A DNA stretch of 64,000 bases. Source: Megamerina dolium (Eukaryota > Arthropoda > Insecta > Diptera > Megamerinidae). Location: NCBI GenBank assembly GCA_963854835.1, contig OY978526.1, positions 36,494,501 to 36,558,500 on the forward strand. The letters run 5' to 3'. The position numbers and the translations under genes were made by a program. Below are positions 49,701 to 61,359 of the stretch, piece by piece (the first letter of the stretch is position 1; each line of letters starts with the position of its first letter). A model generated the notes under the pieces. That model made no database searches and was not told the DNA's origin. It worked only from the letters and a program-made list of their open reading frames with translations.

Positions 49701-52700
49701 CTGATGCTCGGTGCTCTAGTAAATTATGTGCATTGTACTTGGCAGAGGTGCTAATTTGTACACTACAAAAGGATGGCGAGTTCGTACGTACGATTCATAT
49801 TTTATTCAAATTTAGTTTAACGTGTCGTCAATACGTAGAGGATTACGTCAAAGCTACAGAGATATAATTGCCATGGTAAGACAACAAATGGGATACAGTT
49901 TAAAAGAAAAAGTTTAAGGATAATTCTGAAATTTAATATTCTCACAATGATGAATTGAATGATTAAATCTACTGAAAAACTATTCGAAAATATCAACAAA
50001 AACTGGTAAGTATTGTTATAATACTAGAAAGGTAAGAAAATAGCAGCATAAGCGCAATTTTTTATTTTATTAATTTTTTTTATAGAAGCTCTTTTTGGCC
50101 ACATCAGTCTTTTTAGGAGTCAAAGTGTTTCACCAGATTTGTGAATTTTAAAGCAAGATGACATTGCATCTTACTTGCCATAAAGTTATATCCAAATTCA
50201 AAATTTGTAATACGAGAACTACGTGGGATGACAATACTTGACACAGAGATGACGAAAAGAAACAAATCTATAAATGATTTAGCTGATTATAAACTGAAAA
50301 TGAGTAAGGTAGCTGATAGTCTAAATATATGAACAAAGGAAAAAGCAAATAACCAAGTGGTTGGATTTTATAAAAGTCAACTAAATATAGAAAGACACAA
50401 GACCATCGGCTGGACAAGTTTTATCTACGTCTTCTTAGAATACACCAGAAATTATATTAATTATCTTAACAAAGGAACAACAATAACTGGACAATATGTC
50501 CATCATTAGTGGACCATTTTAATTAAGAAATTAAAGCAAAACAAAAAAGTTATTTATACATAAATTTCACTAATTTTTATGGGAAAACTGTAAGAATTAC
50601 GATACGACTTGGTCCCACATTGAGTTATAAAATATCATCACGGTGGCAAAAGTCTCTATTTTGCAGATATTTGATCAAATCGAATGTTTTCAACCTATGA
50701 GAACTAGATTTCACATTCAAAATATTACTTGCAAACATTGGACAGTGTTCACTGGGGATGAAATATAAGCCATAGCCTCTGCATGAAATCCAATCAGAAA
50801 TGAAGGTGCAAAAAATATCCATAATTTTATTCGGGGCCTTATAACACAACAATTATTAAGAGTACCAAAAAATTACTCAAAACATGAACAATTTCTCAAA
50901 AAAAAAAAATAATAATAATACTAAATATGATACAACCCAATGCATCTACATTCGTTATTGTTGCTGCTATTTAATTTGTTTTTTACTGAATGCACATATG
51001 AAATACCGCCTAAATGTTGAATGCTCCTGGTGATAAAATAAAAAATAAAAAAGGTACTTAAATCATTATTGTGCGAAACCTGTAGTTAGGATTGATTTAA
51101 ACAGAATGTTGTTTCCATTTTGCTTAAATAAAACCTCCCAAATATTATAGGTACAATTTATGTTTCATAATATTTCGATATGTTCAATTGCCAGCAACAA
51201 CAATAATAACGACAACAATATCAGCATAAAAATAAAGATAATCGTATTGAGGATTGACTAAAGTCATAATAGCAATAATCATTTCGTTCAAGCTTACACA
51301 CTAAATGTACAAGCACAAACACACACACACAAACACACACACATTATTATATACACATTATTATATACAGTACATATTATTATACAAGTGCAATGGCGCA
51401 GGCACCACAATATGATGAGCAACCAGTTGCATTTGCACTACAAAACTTAAATTCATATAAATTCGTATAACAAGTTATCTTACGATGATGATGATGGAGA
51501 AGAAGGAAGAAAGAGAACATAACAATGCATTAAAAACAAAAAGAAAAAGAAAAACAACAGAAAATCAACTTGTTCAAAACTCATGAAATCAAGGTAATAA
51601 TAAGTATTATGTGTGTAGAGGTAGTAAACGTTTAAGAAAATCATCCAAAACAAAAGCAAATTACATTCACACACACACTCATATATGCAGCAAGCGTGCC
51701 AAAGCCAAACTTATACGCACACACACACACTGTGTCCTGTGACAGCTAGAGCAAGTAGTAGAGCAACAACAACAACAATTATAATAACAATGACGTTGAC
51801 GGCGTTAATGAAGTCAGCAGCAGCGACAGCACTAGCATTCATAGTCACAGCCACAGCCACAGCCACAAAATATACAAAATTGAAAGCTAAACAAGAGCAC
51901 AATGAATGCAATGCTGCTCCACTCAATCGAATCGACAACATCATAAGAATCATCAAAGTAAGCAGAGAGAAGCCAAGAAAAGCACATCAGCAGTAGAAAC
52001 CCCCTCCGTTCGTTCAATGATACTACGTACATTGAATTGATGCTGGTAGTATATGAAATACAAATACACACGATAAAGAATTTCAATAGCAACAATAGCA
52101 ACAACAGCAACAAATGAAATGAGGTACTTTCGGTCGCAATAACAGCGACATTTACGATTATTTTACGGGCAGTAAAAATCAAAAATGTTATTTACTGGAT
52201 ATTGTTAGTGTGTGCGCACGTATCTGTATGTGTGTGTGTGGAGAAAAACACGAACAGACATATGCATACCCACAAAGATGAGAATGAAGGCGAAGAAGAA
52301 AAACGTAGCACTTTATAAACCAGTTCATTTACTGACTTTTTTTTTTTGCTGTAGAGTTTTTTTTTACAGATTGCATTTTAGAGAGCGCCATATTATTGTA
52401 CTTGTATGATACTTGTATAGTACAGTGGTCTAAATATACACACAATCTACTCATCATCTAGAAATGAGGTGCAAATACCCGTCGTCGCCATCGTCATCAT
52501 CATGAATGCACTTGTTGTTGTTTCTACTCATTTTTTTTACTAAGTTTTCATTACAGTTTCTTGGATACTGCTTCACTCAACTCCGCACCCTTTGTCCTTC
52601 TCTATACTGCTATTGCATTTTGGTCTTGTTGTTCTTCGTCCTTCATTTGCAGTACTTGAAGGAAAGCCCTTCAGCGAAATTGCAAGATGATGCTCTTACT

Positions 52701-55190
52701 GTTGTTGTTATTGGTGATACACACACACACGCATACATAGAATAAAATATTTTCAGCCACTTGGCAAATGTGCTTTCTCTTCCCCTCTCTCCGTCTCTCT
52801 TCAATATATTATGTTTGTTCGAACTGCTTCTTGAGATGCTTTTGCTGACAACCGATTGCTATGTGCTCGTCTATGGCAAATTCGCACACAAACACGCACA
52901 CACTCTCAAATATAATGGCAGCATGTCGATTGTTCTTCTACTTCTTGCTTATGCTTTGTTGTTGTTTGTGTAAGCATTTTGTTGTCAATCATGGACCATG
53001 AAGTGCATAACACTTCGACTTCATTATCATAATCTTTATGATCATTACTGGTGCCATTGGAATAGCCGTCAAGCTTAATGAACTGCTTTGATATATGTAC
53101 GTATGTAGGTTTAGGTGGGTCACGTTGTATGGAGCACATTTTTGACTACCAGGCTCAACGTAAAATATAAATTTTGGACCATTTTAAACATTTCCCACTA
53201 AAGGAAGTTAAAATAAATTTTAAATCTGGGCTATAATGGCTCCATCAATTTCATCCTCACCGCAAAAAAAAGAGCAGGAACTATGGGAAGGAAAAATTAA
53301 TGAAGGTCATATTTTGCATTCATTTTGTATGGGCCTCTCAACAGGTGGAGATTGGAGTAGTAAAGTTAGGGAGAACAAATAAAGGGGTCGGTCATACATT
53401 TCCCTACTCTTCAGATGTATGTATGTATGTATTACAATAATTTTTCGGTTATTTTGGTAGTTTTTGAGGTTAGAAAGAAAACTGGGAGTAATGATGGATA
53501 TCCTACCACGAATTCGTGTTCAGCGACCTAAAATCCGCAGAATATGACTAATCTGGTATGGGTAGCCGTGACAGCCGCATAAAATAGTAGTATGTCAGAT
53601 AGTTTTCTTTTTAAACTGGAAAAAAGTATCTCGGCAATTTTTGCAGAATTTTTGAGATTAGAAAGTAACTTGAGGGACCGATATAGTGTGACTACTCTGG
53701 TCCGTCGGATATTATACTTTCTTTTCATTGTTGGACTGTGTTATTCTATTGATAATTCGAACAACGGTAACATCCTGTAATAAGAGTGAGATAAATAATC
53801 ATAATAGATACATACAATCTAGGAAGCGAACTCAATGTAGCATATCAATTGGATCAAAAAATGATACGCTCCACATAGTCAAAAGACTGCATTAAAACCT
53901 GAACTTGAACTTGATGTCATTGTTTGAGTTTTATAAATTTATGCTTAATCCAATAGATATCCCTTGATACGTACATGGAGATTGGAGCTTTAGGTTATTA
54001 CAATGAAATGTTTATCTACATTTCATTCTAAACTGCATCTCTTGTGCGAGTGATGTACACTCACGCGCAGCAGGATGATTCATTTGTGTAGTTATTTTAC
54101 AGGCACGATCTTATACCAATGGCCAAAGTAGGTTCGTAGAAGCGGACAGCCGGCTGAACCTAACCAAACTTAACGATGTCCTCTAAAGAAGGCTATGAAA
54201 TAAAATATGAACAAGCATTTGTTTGCGATAATATCTATTCTAGAAAAACGCGAAATTTCGCTGTACGCTTTCCTAGCATTATATATATTAAATATGTACC
54301 ACTATCCCTCAAAATTTGCGGATATCCAGATTTAATATCAGCAATATCTTAAGTGAAAATGTTTCATAATTTGGTAGGAGTATGCGCACTCTATGTGATT
54401 GTCATTGCTAAGTTTATTAATACACTATACAGTATACGTTATGAGGATCATAATCAAGGACTTCATGTGGAACGTAGTTCCGTAGTTTATCCAGTAGTTA
54501 TATGTGTGACTTGAAGCTTGTTTTTCAACTTTCATTGTTTTATATAACAACAAGTTAATAGATGAAATGCTTTACGCGACTATAATAAATATAAACGCAT
54601 TTGAATGATGATAAATTAAAAACAATTTTATTATAAAGACAAAGATGTAATGACACCTTCTTGGAAAATCTTTTATCCACGCATTTTACATATTTTTCTG
54701 ATAACCTAAGATGCAAATTAAACGAAGCCTAGCCCTGAACCCAATAATATAGTCATGTTGCAAACCAAATTGCAATAATTGTTCACCACGAATGGTTATT
54801 GCCACCACACCCACCACTAAAAACTAAAGTGTGTATGCATGTGTGAGCTGGAGTTGAAATTCGTTGATTGAAGAATTGGAAAAATGCAACAATGACATCT
54901 CGTTTTCAAATTTCAACAACAAATAGAGTTTAAAACGGAGTAAAAATGAGTATTCAATGTATATACCAATGGGAAAATATTAAATTGGGATATTTTATTA
55001 CGTATATTTTTCCTTTGATAATTAAAGGGAATTATCAGATGACGTTACGTAATGCGTAAAAATTGCGAAAAATTAATACAAAAAATTTTTTGATAAAATT
55101 GAAAACGAAGAAGTAGAAAAAGTAGGAATTTAATGTCAATATGAAAGTAATTAAAATTTTATTTGACGTGAACGTTTGTTTAATTCCATT
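43800..55190. other. Long upstream noncoding stretch
   Basis: No gene, tRNA or clear transposon open frame was recognised. It contains a CA run (about 51,319-51,343), CAA/CAG-rich DNA (51,760-51,870 and 52,088-52,112), a C/T-rich tract (52,768-52,803) and the possible tandem repeat at 53.4 kb. Complex-looking blocks at 45.85-46.28 kb and 48.0-48.3 kb are more protein- or repeat-like in texture but could not be identified. Confidence 0.45.
53440..53690 (+). repeat. Possible diverged two-unit tandem repeat, about 187-bp spacing
   Basis: TTTTTGAGGTTAGAAAGAAA (about 53,462) and TTTTTGAGATTAGAAAGTAA (about 53,650) lie in similar contexts, each preceded by a T-rich segment with GGTTATTTTGG / GGCAATTTTTG. 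Outside these blocks similarity fades. Confidence 0.4.
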
Positions 55191-55539
55191 TATTTTGGTT
55201 CTATTTCTCTTCTTCTACTTCAACTCCTCACACTGCTCGCATTCACTTTAATGAAATAATTATTCATTCAAATTAATTAATTTTGATTATTTGCGTTGCA
55301 TATTTTATAGTTTACTTATTATTTTGGAAATTAATAATTTTTTTTCAATTCTTTCTGACACAAAAAGAAAAACTATTCAAATTCTCCACAATTGTACGTC
55401 AATGCTACTCCATTTTTGTGTTTGCCGCCGCCTTCACACATGCTCTCACACACACACACACAAGAAACTCCTCACACACCCACGTATTTTATATTGAGTC
55501 AGAGTAAATACGTCTGCGCTATTCTGAAGTCCAACACGA

Positions 55540-55735
55540 AATGGTGGCGAACAAGAATTGAGTGAGCCAACAAACAGCAGCAGCAGCAACAGTAGTAGTA
55601 GCGGCAGCAGCAGTGGTTGCAGCGAAAGCCATTTATCTCATAAGCAGGCATATCACTCATTTCAAGATTGGAACATCAGCGACAAATAGGCTCCTCTAAC
55701 TTGAACAGTGAGAGCGAGAGAGTAAGAGAATCAGC
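55540..55735. promoter_or_regulatory. Candidate Polycomb response element (PHO/GAF/Zeste motif cluster)
   Basis: Within 200 bp lie a PHO-type GCCATTTATC (55,628-55,637), Zeste-type TGAGTG on the plus strand (55,559-55,564) and on the minus strand (55,654-55,659), and GAF-type GAGAG/GCGAGAGAG (55,710-55,722). A CAG/TAG-rich tract separates them. The site is about 30 kb upstream of the candidate Ubx promoter; the Drosophila bxd PRE lies roughly 25 kb upstream and uses these three factors. Function is inferred. Confidence 0.4.
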
Positions 55736-55749
55736 AATATAATTCTACA

Positions 55750-57380
55750 TATGCAGTGTATATGGATGGGCAAATACTTGAATTTAACAAAAGTTTAAAA
55801 TTCAATTTATACTAGATGATATTACTATTATTGTTATTATATTATTAATGTTGTTATTGTTGTTGTTGTAATGAATGCTCATCGTTCATTTGAATTCAAT
55901 GTTTATCATCGATGTTCATGGTAATGTGTTCGCTTCACTACAGTTGTTGTTGTTGTTGTTATTAATGCTATTGTTAGTGTTGGGTATCTCTTTCACTTCA
56001 TTTGATGCAACATTTCAGTTATTGTTTTCTTTTGGTTTGATTCAAATCCACTTCAATGCCTATTCGATTTATTTTTCATATTTGGATTTTTCACTTTAAA
56101 TTCTCTTTTATGGATATATCCATTCATCTTCTTACACATATATGGTATATATGTGTATATTTCCATATGCAAGTATAGCCCAAAAATATATGAATTTCGA
56201 GTTATATTTTTGTTCTGTATACCTCTAAGTACTCGTTACAATACTTATATGCTACGATTGTTTTAGTTCATATTTTTATTGCCTTCTCGTTGTTTTACTG
56301 CAGCTACTGCTGACTTCATGGTTCCATACATCATATGAAGCTCATACAAAATAAATTGATTTTAATCGAAATATATACATGCACACATGCCTACGCATAC
56401 ATACATATCCATATCTATGTTTGGATTCATAAAGGTGTACTCGTTTATTTTTTTCTGAATTTTTTTTTGTTTGAAATCACGTTAAATCAAAAAGCAAAAT
56501 ATACGTAAATGAAATAAGAACAAAAACAAAATAAAAAACAATAATTGTATTCACATCATCGTCTGAACTAAATAATTTTGTTTCTTTCTTCAAGATTCCT
56601 TTTATTTATTTGCTTTTTTACACTTTTTTTCTCTGCTGTAGTGATTTTTGTGAATTTTTTCTGTGATATTTATGGGTTTCATTTTGTCTTTTGAATGTCA
56701 ACAGTTTGCTATTGCTTTGCAAGGGAAATTTTTATTTTAAATTGAATAGAAAAAGAAAAAAAATAATAAACAAATAAATATTCATAGAGAAAATAAATTC
56801 TTTTATATTAGGATTCGTTGTTGTTTTTTTTTTTTTCTCATTCATTTCTTTCCTTCTTGTTCTATGTATTAATAATTTATTTTATCTGTGCTCATTGTAG
56901 ACACTCATACTAATGGTACATACTGTGCATAAATGATAAAGAAGAATAATGAGTTCAGCATTTGTAGCACTGAAAGTATTGAAATGAAACCATTTTTAAT
57001 GAAAAATAAAAATCATAAAAATATAATGGCTCTATTTTGGGTTATTTGGGCCTGTTCCGACTTTGGCCTTGTATTTCAATTTTAATAAGTCGAATGAGAA
57101 TAAATCACATGATATAAATGGGAAAATTGGAGTTTTCTATTTTAATTCCCAATGTATTCAGTATTTCTCTGCGATGGTCTTCAAATGATACAAATAAATG
57201 GGAAATTGATATCAGAGCAGTGTCAGATTCAGTGGTATTCGAAGTGTTTCTAAGAGTAGGGCTCTGGTCAATAGTCGCATGAACGATCGACGTTTGGATA
57301 AAAAAAACTTTTAGTTTTAGCAATAAGAAAATTTATGTAAGTTTATTTTGGGTGGGAAAGAGAAATTCATAATTTTGGTA
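55750..57380. other. Upstream noncoding DNA, nothing recognised
   Basis: AT-rich sequence with TTG runs (55,857-55,869; 55,942-55,960) and long T/A tracts. No coding signal. Confidence 0.5.
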
Positions 57381-57389
57381 TTTATTTCA

Positions 57390-57960
57390 AGAACTTGTAT
57401 AACTTGATTTGGATCAAATATTCACGATTTGGTTCAATATTTTGTTGCCATTTGAAAGGTAACGCTTGCCTCATATACTCATTTCTCTCATTTCTATCAA
57501 TATCCTCTTGATACAAATTTCACAGCACTAAGGCAATTTTTCAATGATAAAGAAATATAACAATTGCTGGATTGCGGACAAGAACTTTAAAAAACTTCTC
57601 AACCTGGCTCCCGAAGTTTCTGGCCAAGTCAATATGAAGTTGTATGGCCTCGCGTTGTCTTGACGGAAGACAGCACCTCTTCTGTTAACCAAATCGGGCT
57701 GTTTTCGGTCAATCGCTAGATCTAAACGTCCAAATTGTTGGCAGTAGCGGGTCAATTTAATGTTTGGTCATATGGAAATAGCTCATGGTAAACAATTTCT
57801 TTCCAGTCCCACAAAATGCACAGCAAGACCCTCCTGGCCTAGCATGTATAACACAACAACATATAGCTTAAAGCATTTTTGCGGTCGATGTTACGAATAC
57901 TAACATAGCGATCTCCCTCGATCAATTCCAAAATTTCTCCTTGTTTCTAATCCATCTTGT
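57390..57960 (-). pseudogene. mariner-like transposase remnant
   Basis: Reading right to left: ILELIEGDRYVSIRNIDRKN (helix-turn-helix region, about 57,935-57,875), a deletion, then VLLCILWDWKEIVYHELFPY, then YCQQFGRLDLAIDRKQPDLV and VFRQDNARPY, which contains the second catalytic Asp. After frameshifts the C-terminal LPFKWQQNIEPNREYLI appears at about 57,470-57,410. The first catalytic Asp region is deleted, and several stops are present. The family call is mariner, based on WDWKG- and DNARPH-type motifs. Confidence 0.85.
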
Positions 57961-58079
57961 ACATTCTCACAACAATCGAGAAAAATGTAAAACATTTTTA
58001 TTTTGAGTACAACATAGCACTTTTTCAATGTGTCCAGTTGTTTGGTATACCATTAGAGCTACAAATATTGGATTTTTCC

Positions 58080-58200
58080 TTCTCCAATCCTAATAAACCT
58101 TCAGTTCTCCAAAATCCGGAACGAACGGCAAAACCCTTGTGATATCAATTTTTTGAGCTTTGTCACAGAGCTCTTTTCCAAGTTTTTGAATGAAAAATTT
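58080..58200 (-). mobile_element. SINE body fragment
   Basis: The minus strand carries the SINE body signatures GAGCTCTGTGACAAAGCTCA and TTTGCCGTTCGTTCCGG with scattered substitutions. Head and 3' tail are missing. It lies beside the mariner remnant at 57.4-57.96 kb. Confidence 0.75.
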
Positions 58201-58817
58201 TTACTGACGATATTACTTTCGATGTTAAAATTGTCATAGATAAAATTTAACTTTTTTTCCTTTAAATCCTTTCGCAATCATCTTAGATGCACTTTCGAGA
58301 ACCCATTTTGTTTTTAAAAATTGCTAGCTTTAGAATCTTGTAATATTTATGCCGTAATGTGTTTCTATAGTAATTGATTTTTTCACATCATTTTACTAAT
58401 ATTTACGGTTCCATATGAACCTGCATACTCCTTAACTCATCATCCATCATATAAAACCATTTTTCTAAAAATTTATCGCATATATAGAGGTGCTAACACC
58501 ACTGCCGCCATTATCTTCTGAATATTTTCCCTTGACAGGCATTATTGCATGCCCAATATACTATACTTGATGTACTTATAAGCTTTCGGATCGTTGATGA
58601 TGGTATATAATTACACTGCAATTATGGCAATTGACGAACATCATAAATTCAACAGCTAACAAATGAGCGTATATGAAATGTAATGTATGAGTATCACGGA
58701 CACGATAAGCAGAAAAAAACTATACTATATAGGTAGGTATATATAAAAAATTACAACAACATGAACGTACATTAAAACGAACTTAATAGAAATTAATTTC
58801 ATCGACCATGATGCTGT

Positions 58818-58868
58818 CGATGATGATGATCATGATGATGAGGCTGATGATGATGATGATGATGATGA
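58818..58868 (+). repeat. (GAT)n microsatellite
   Basis: GAT/TGA trinucleotide run interrupted twice, by CAT and by GGC. Confidence 0.9.
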
Positions 58869-58869
58869 A

Positions 58870-61321
58870 CTTCGACAAAAGTCAATAACCCGTGCTCATC
58901 AATAACAACCACAACAATATGCAAGTTTGTATAAGTATAACAACGGAACATAGGAAGAAGAAGAAAAAGCTTGAAAAGTCAATGAAGTGAAGCGGACTCA
59001 TTGGATATCAAAAAATGGTTGAGGGTGGGGAGAGCAACTTGCCAGATATACATCCATATGCATGAATATGTAGATATATGAACGAACTACATACTCATGG
59101 AAGGAAAGAAATTAAATTCAATTCAATAAAAATTTGAGACAAACAACAACAACAACATCAACAAAACAAAAAAGAATGCTCAAAATCTTGTTAAAAGTCA
59201 ATAAGACTACGCCATTAATATTTAGTAGGGGAGTGGAGGATTAAAAGAGAACAGTCGAAGCAGCAGAAGGCAGAGCATAAACAGAGTTCCTAAGTCAAAA
59301 ATTCTAATTGGAATATTATTTAATAAATTAATATTAACAGCTTTTTGATTTAGTTGTATTCTTATAGTTTCGATAATTAGAATATTTTATTGCAAAAATC
59401 TCATTGATTTGTCACTCCGCTCTTTCAAGATTGCAGAATTGCAGATCTGAAAGAACATTTTAATTGGTGACAAAATTGTTAGTCATTAATCGACAAGTGG
59501 GACACTTGTATTTGTCTGAAAAAAATTCTACTGAATTTGGTCGGAATTGTTGGAATTGTCTTCCAGGAAGAAATAGGGCATAGAATTTGTCCTATTTACA
59601 TACTTAATAGTCAAGAAGAAGAGTATCACTATATATGCGCTAGATCTTAAAAAGAGTGTGAAAGCTAAATCCCATACCGATTCACTATACCTTAAGCTCA
59701 TTTACCGATTTTTCGATACATGTGCCATTTTCCACGTCAAAATCGTGGTCACAGCTGGAGACACATATATCAGTTGTTGAATTATCAGAAAGAGCAAAGT
59801 ACAGATTGCAATCTATAACCACAATATTTTTTCAGTATAATCAATGAAATACACAAAACAAAAATATTAATGACGTAGCCATGGGCCACTCGCCAATTCA
59901 ATGAATAGAATAAGATTACTTGGAGACGATTTTTGAAAGAACTTTAATTAGGCGAAGTTGAATCCGAAAAGATCCAACGTTTATCTGGTAAATATTTAAC
60001 CCTGAAGCGAAATAGCGTACTCCCCAAGGGAAGCTATTATTTGTAGATGCCAATAAAAGAGAAATCAGTGGAGCTGTAGAACTGCATACGTTATATATAT
60101 GTTATCAAAATGACTATACTGTAGCGTGACCTAAGTGGCTTCTTCACTGGAACTGTCGTATATTAACCAAACTCGAACCAAGTGGATAAAAATCTCAATT
60201 ATGTGACATCACTATGTGACTAGAACTATTCTTCTGCAAGAAGCTTGATAAGATCCTGATAAGAGCGATCTAGTGGAGATAATTTTGACTGAGAAACTAT
60301 TCCCTTTATCTTAGCACTGACTCGTCATGCTAATCATGGCTGAAAAAATACATATACATATATTCAATATATTTGAAGACAATAAAATTGTTCTTAAATG
60401 AAAATCATATGAAAATGAAGGATCTATTAAATAGTAGGCTCTTCGAATTGACTTCCGTTCAGCAGCACGAAGAAAGTCTAACAAAATGGTTCCTCTTAAA
60501 GCGTTCTCAAATTGTGGATTTTTTTCCTATGAGCGCAATGGAAGCTATAGGGAATCCTTATCAAAGCAAGTACTTGGTTTTCATACTTATCGAGGTGAAA
60601 GTGTTATTTGGACAATTAATTCTGATGACGGCCATTTATATATACTATATATATATTAATGCAAATAGTATTAATTGTATATACATTCATATAAGAAATT
60701 ACATACCAATACTTTTTACTCATAAATATATAGGACGAAGGATGGCAACCCTAAGTATCAAACACAGATGCTGTCACAGAGCAGAAGAGCAATGAAAATA
60801 TAATAAAAAATGAGGAGTTGAGGTCAGCTAAATGCACAATGAATTTGTATCATTTTGGAGGCCACTTGAGGTATAATTTTTTTTTGTTTTCTATTTTTAC
60901 TATTTTCTTTTCAGATGCTGCAAGACAAACATTGGAGAAACTAATTATTAAATGGTGGTATTGTTTCTACTGTTGCTATAGCTGGTACTGCTATAATTTC
61001 ATTTCCATTTTCATTTCGAAAATGAAAATGGGAATTTCACTGTGAAGGAATATACATATTTCGTATAGAAGTCCCAATGCATTATTCTAATCATCAGCAT
61101 TAAACGCACGGCTGAACAGTAAAAGGCGAAAGAACAATCAACAAACAATGCTGACAGTGACGCAGACGGTAACGTTGACGCTGGAAATAGTAGCTGTCAT
61201 ATGAAATGTATATATACTTGCACATATACATAATTTGAAAAGGCAACTTAATTAAATTTATAGAAAAGAATAAATACATAGTGCTAGAGAAGGGAATTTA
61301 TATATACAGATAGACATACAT

Positions 61322-61359
<38 letters not shown>

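Noticed and set aside
60373..60795. 140-codon plus-strand frame
   Set aside because: The second half is Ile/Tyr low-complexity from ATATAT repeats and the first half matches nothing known; no supporting signals.
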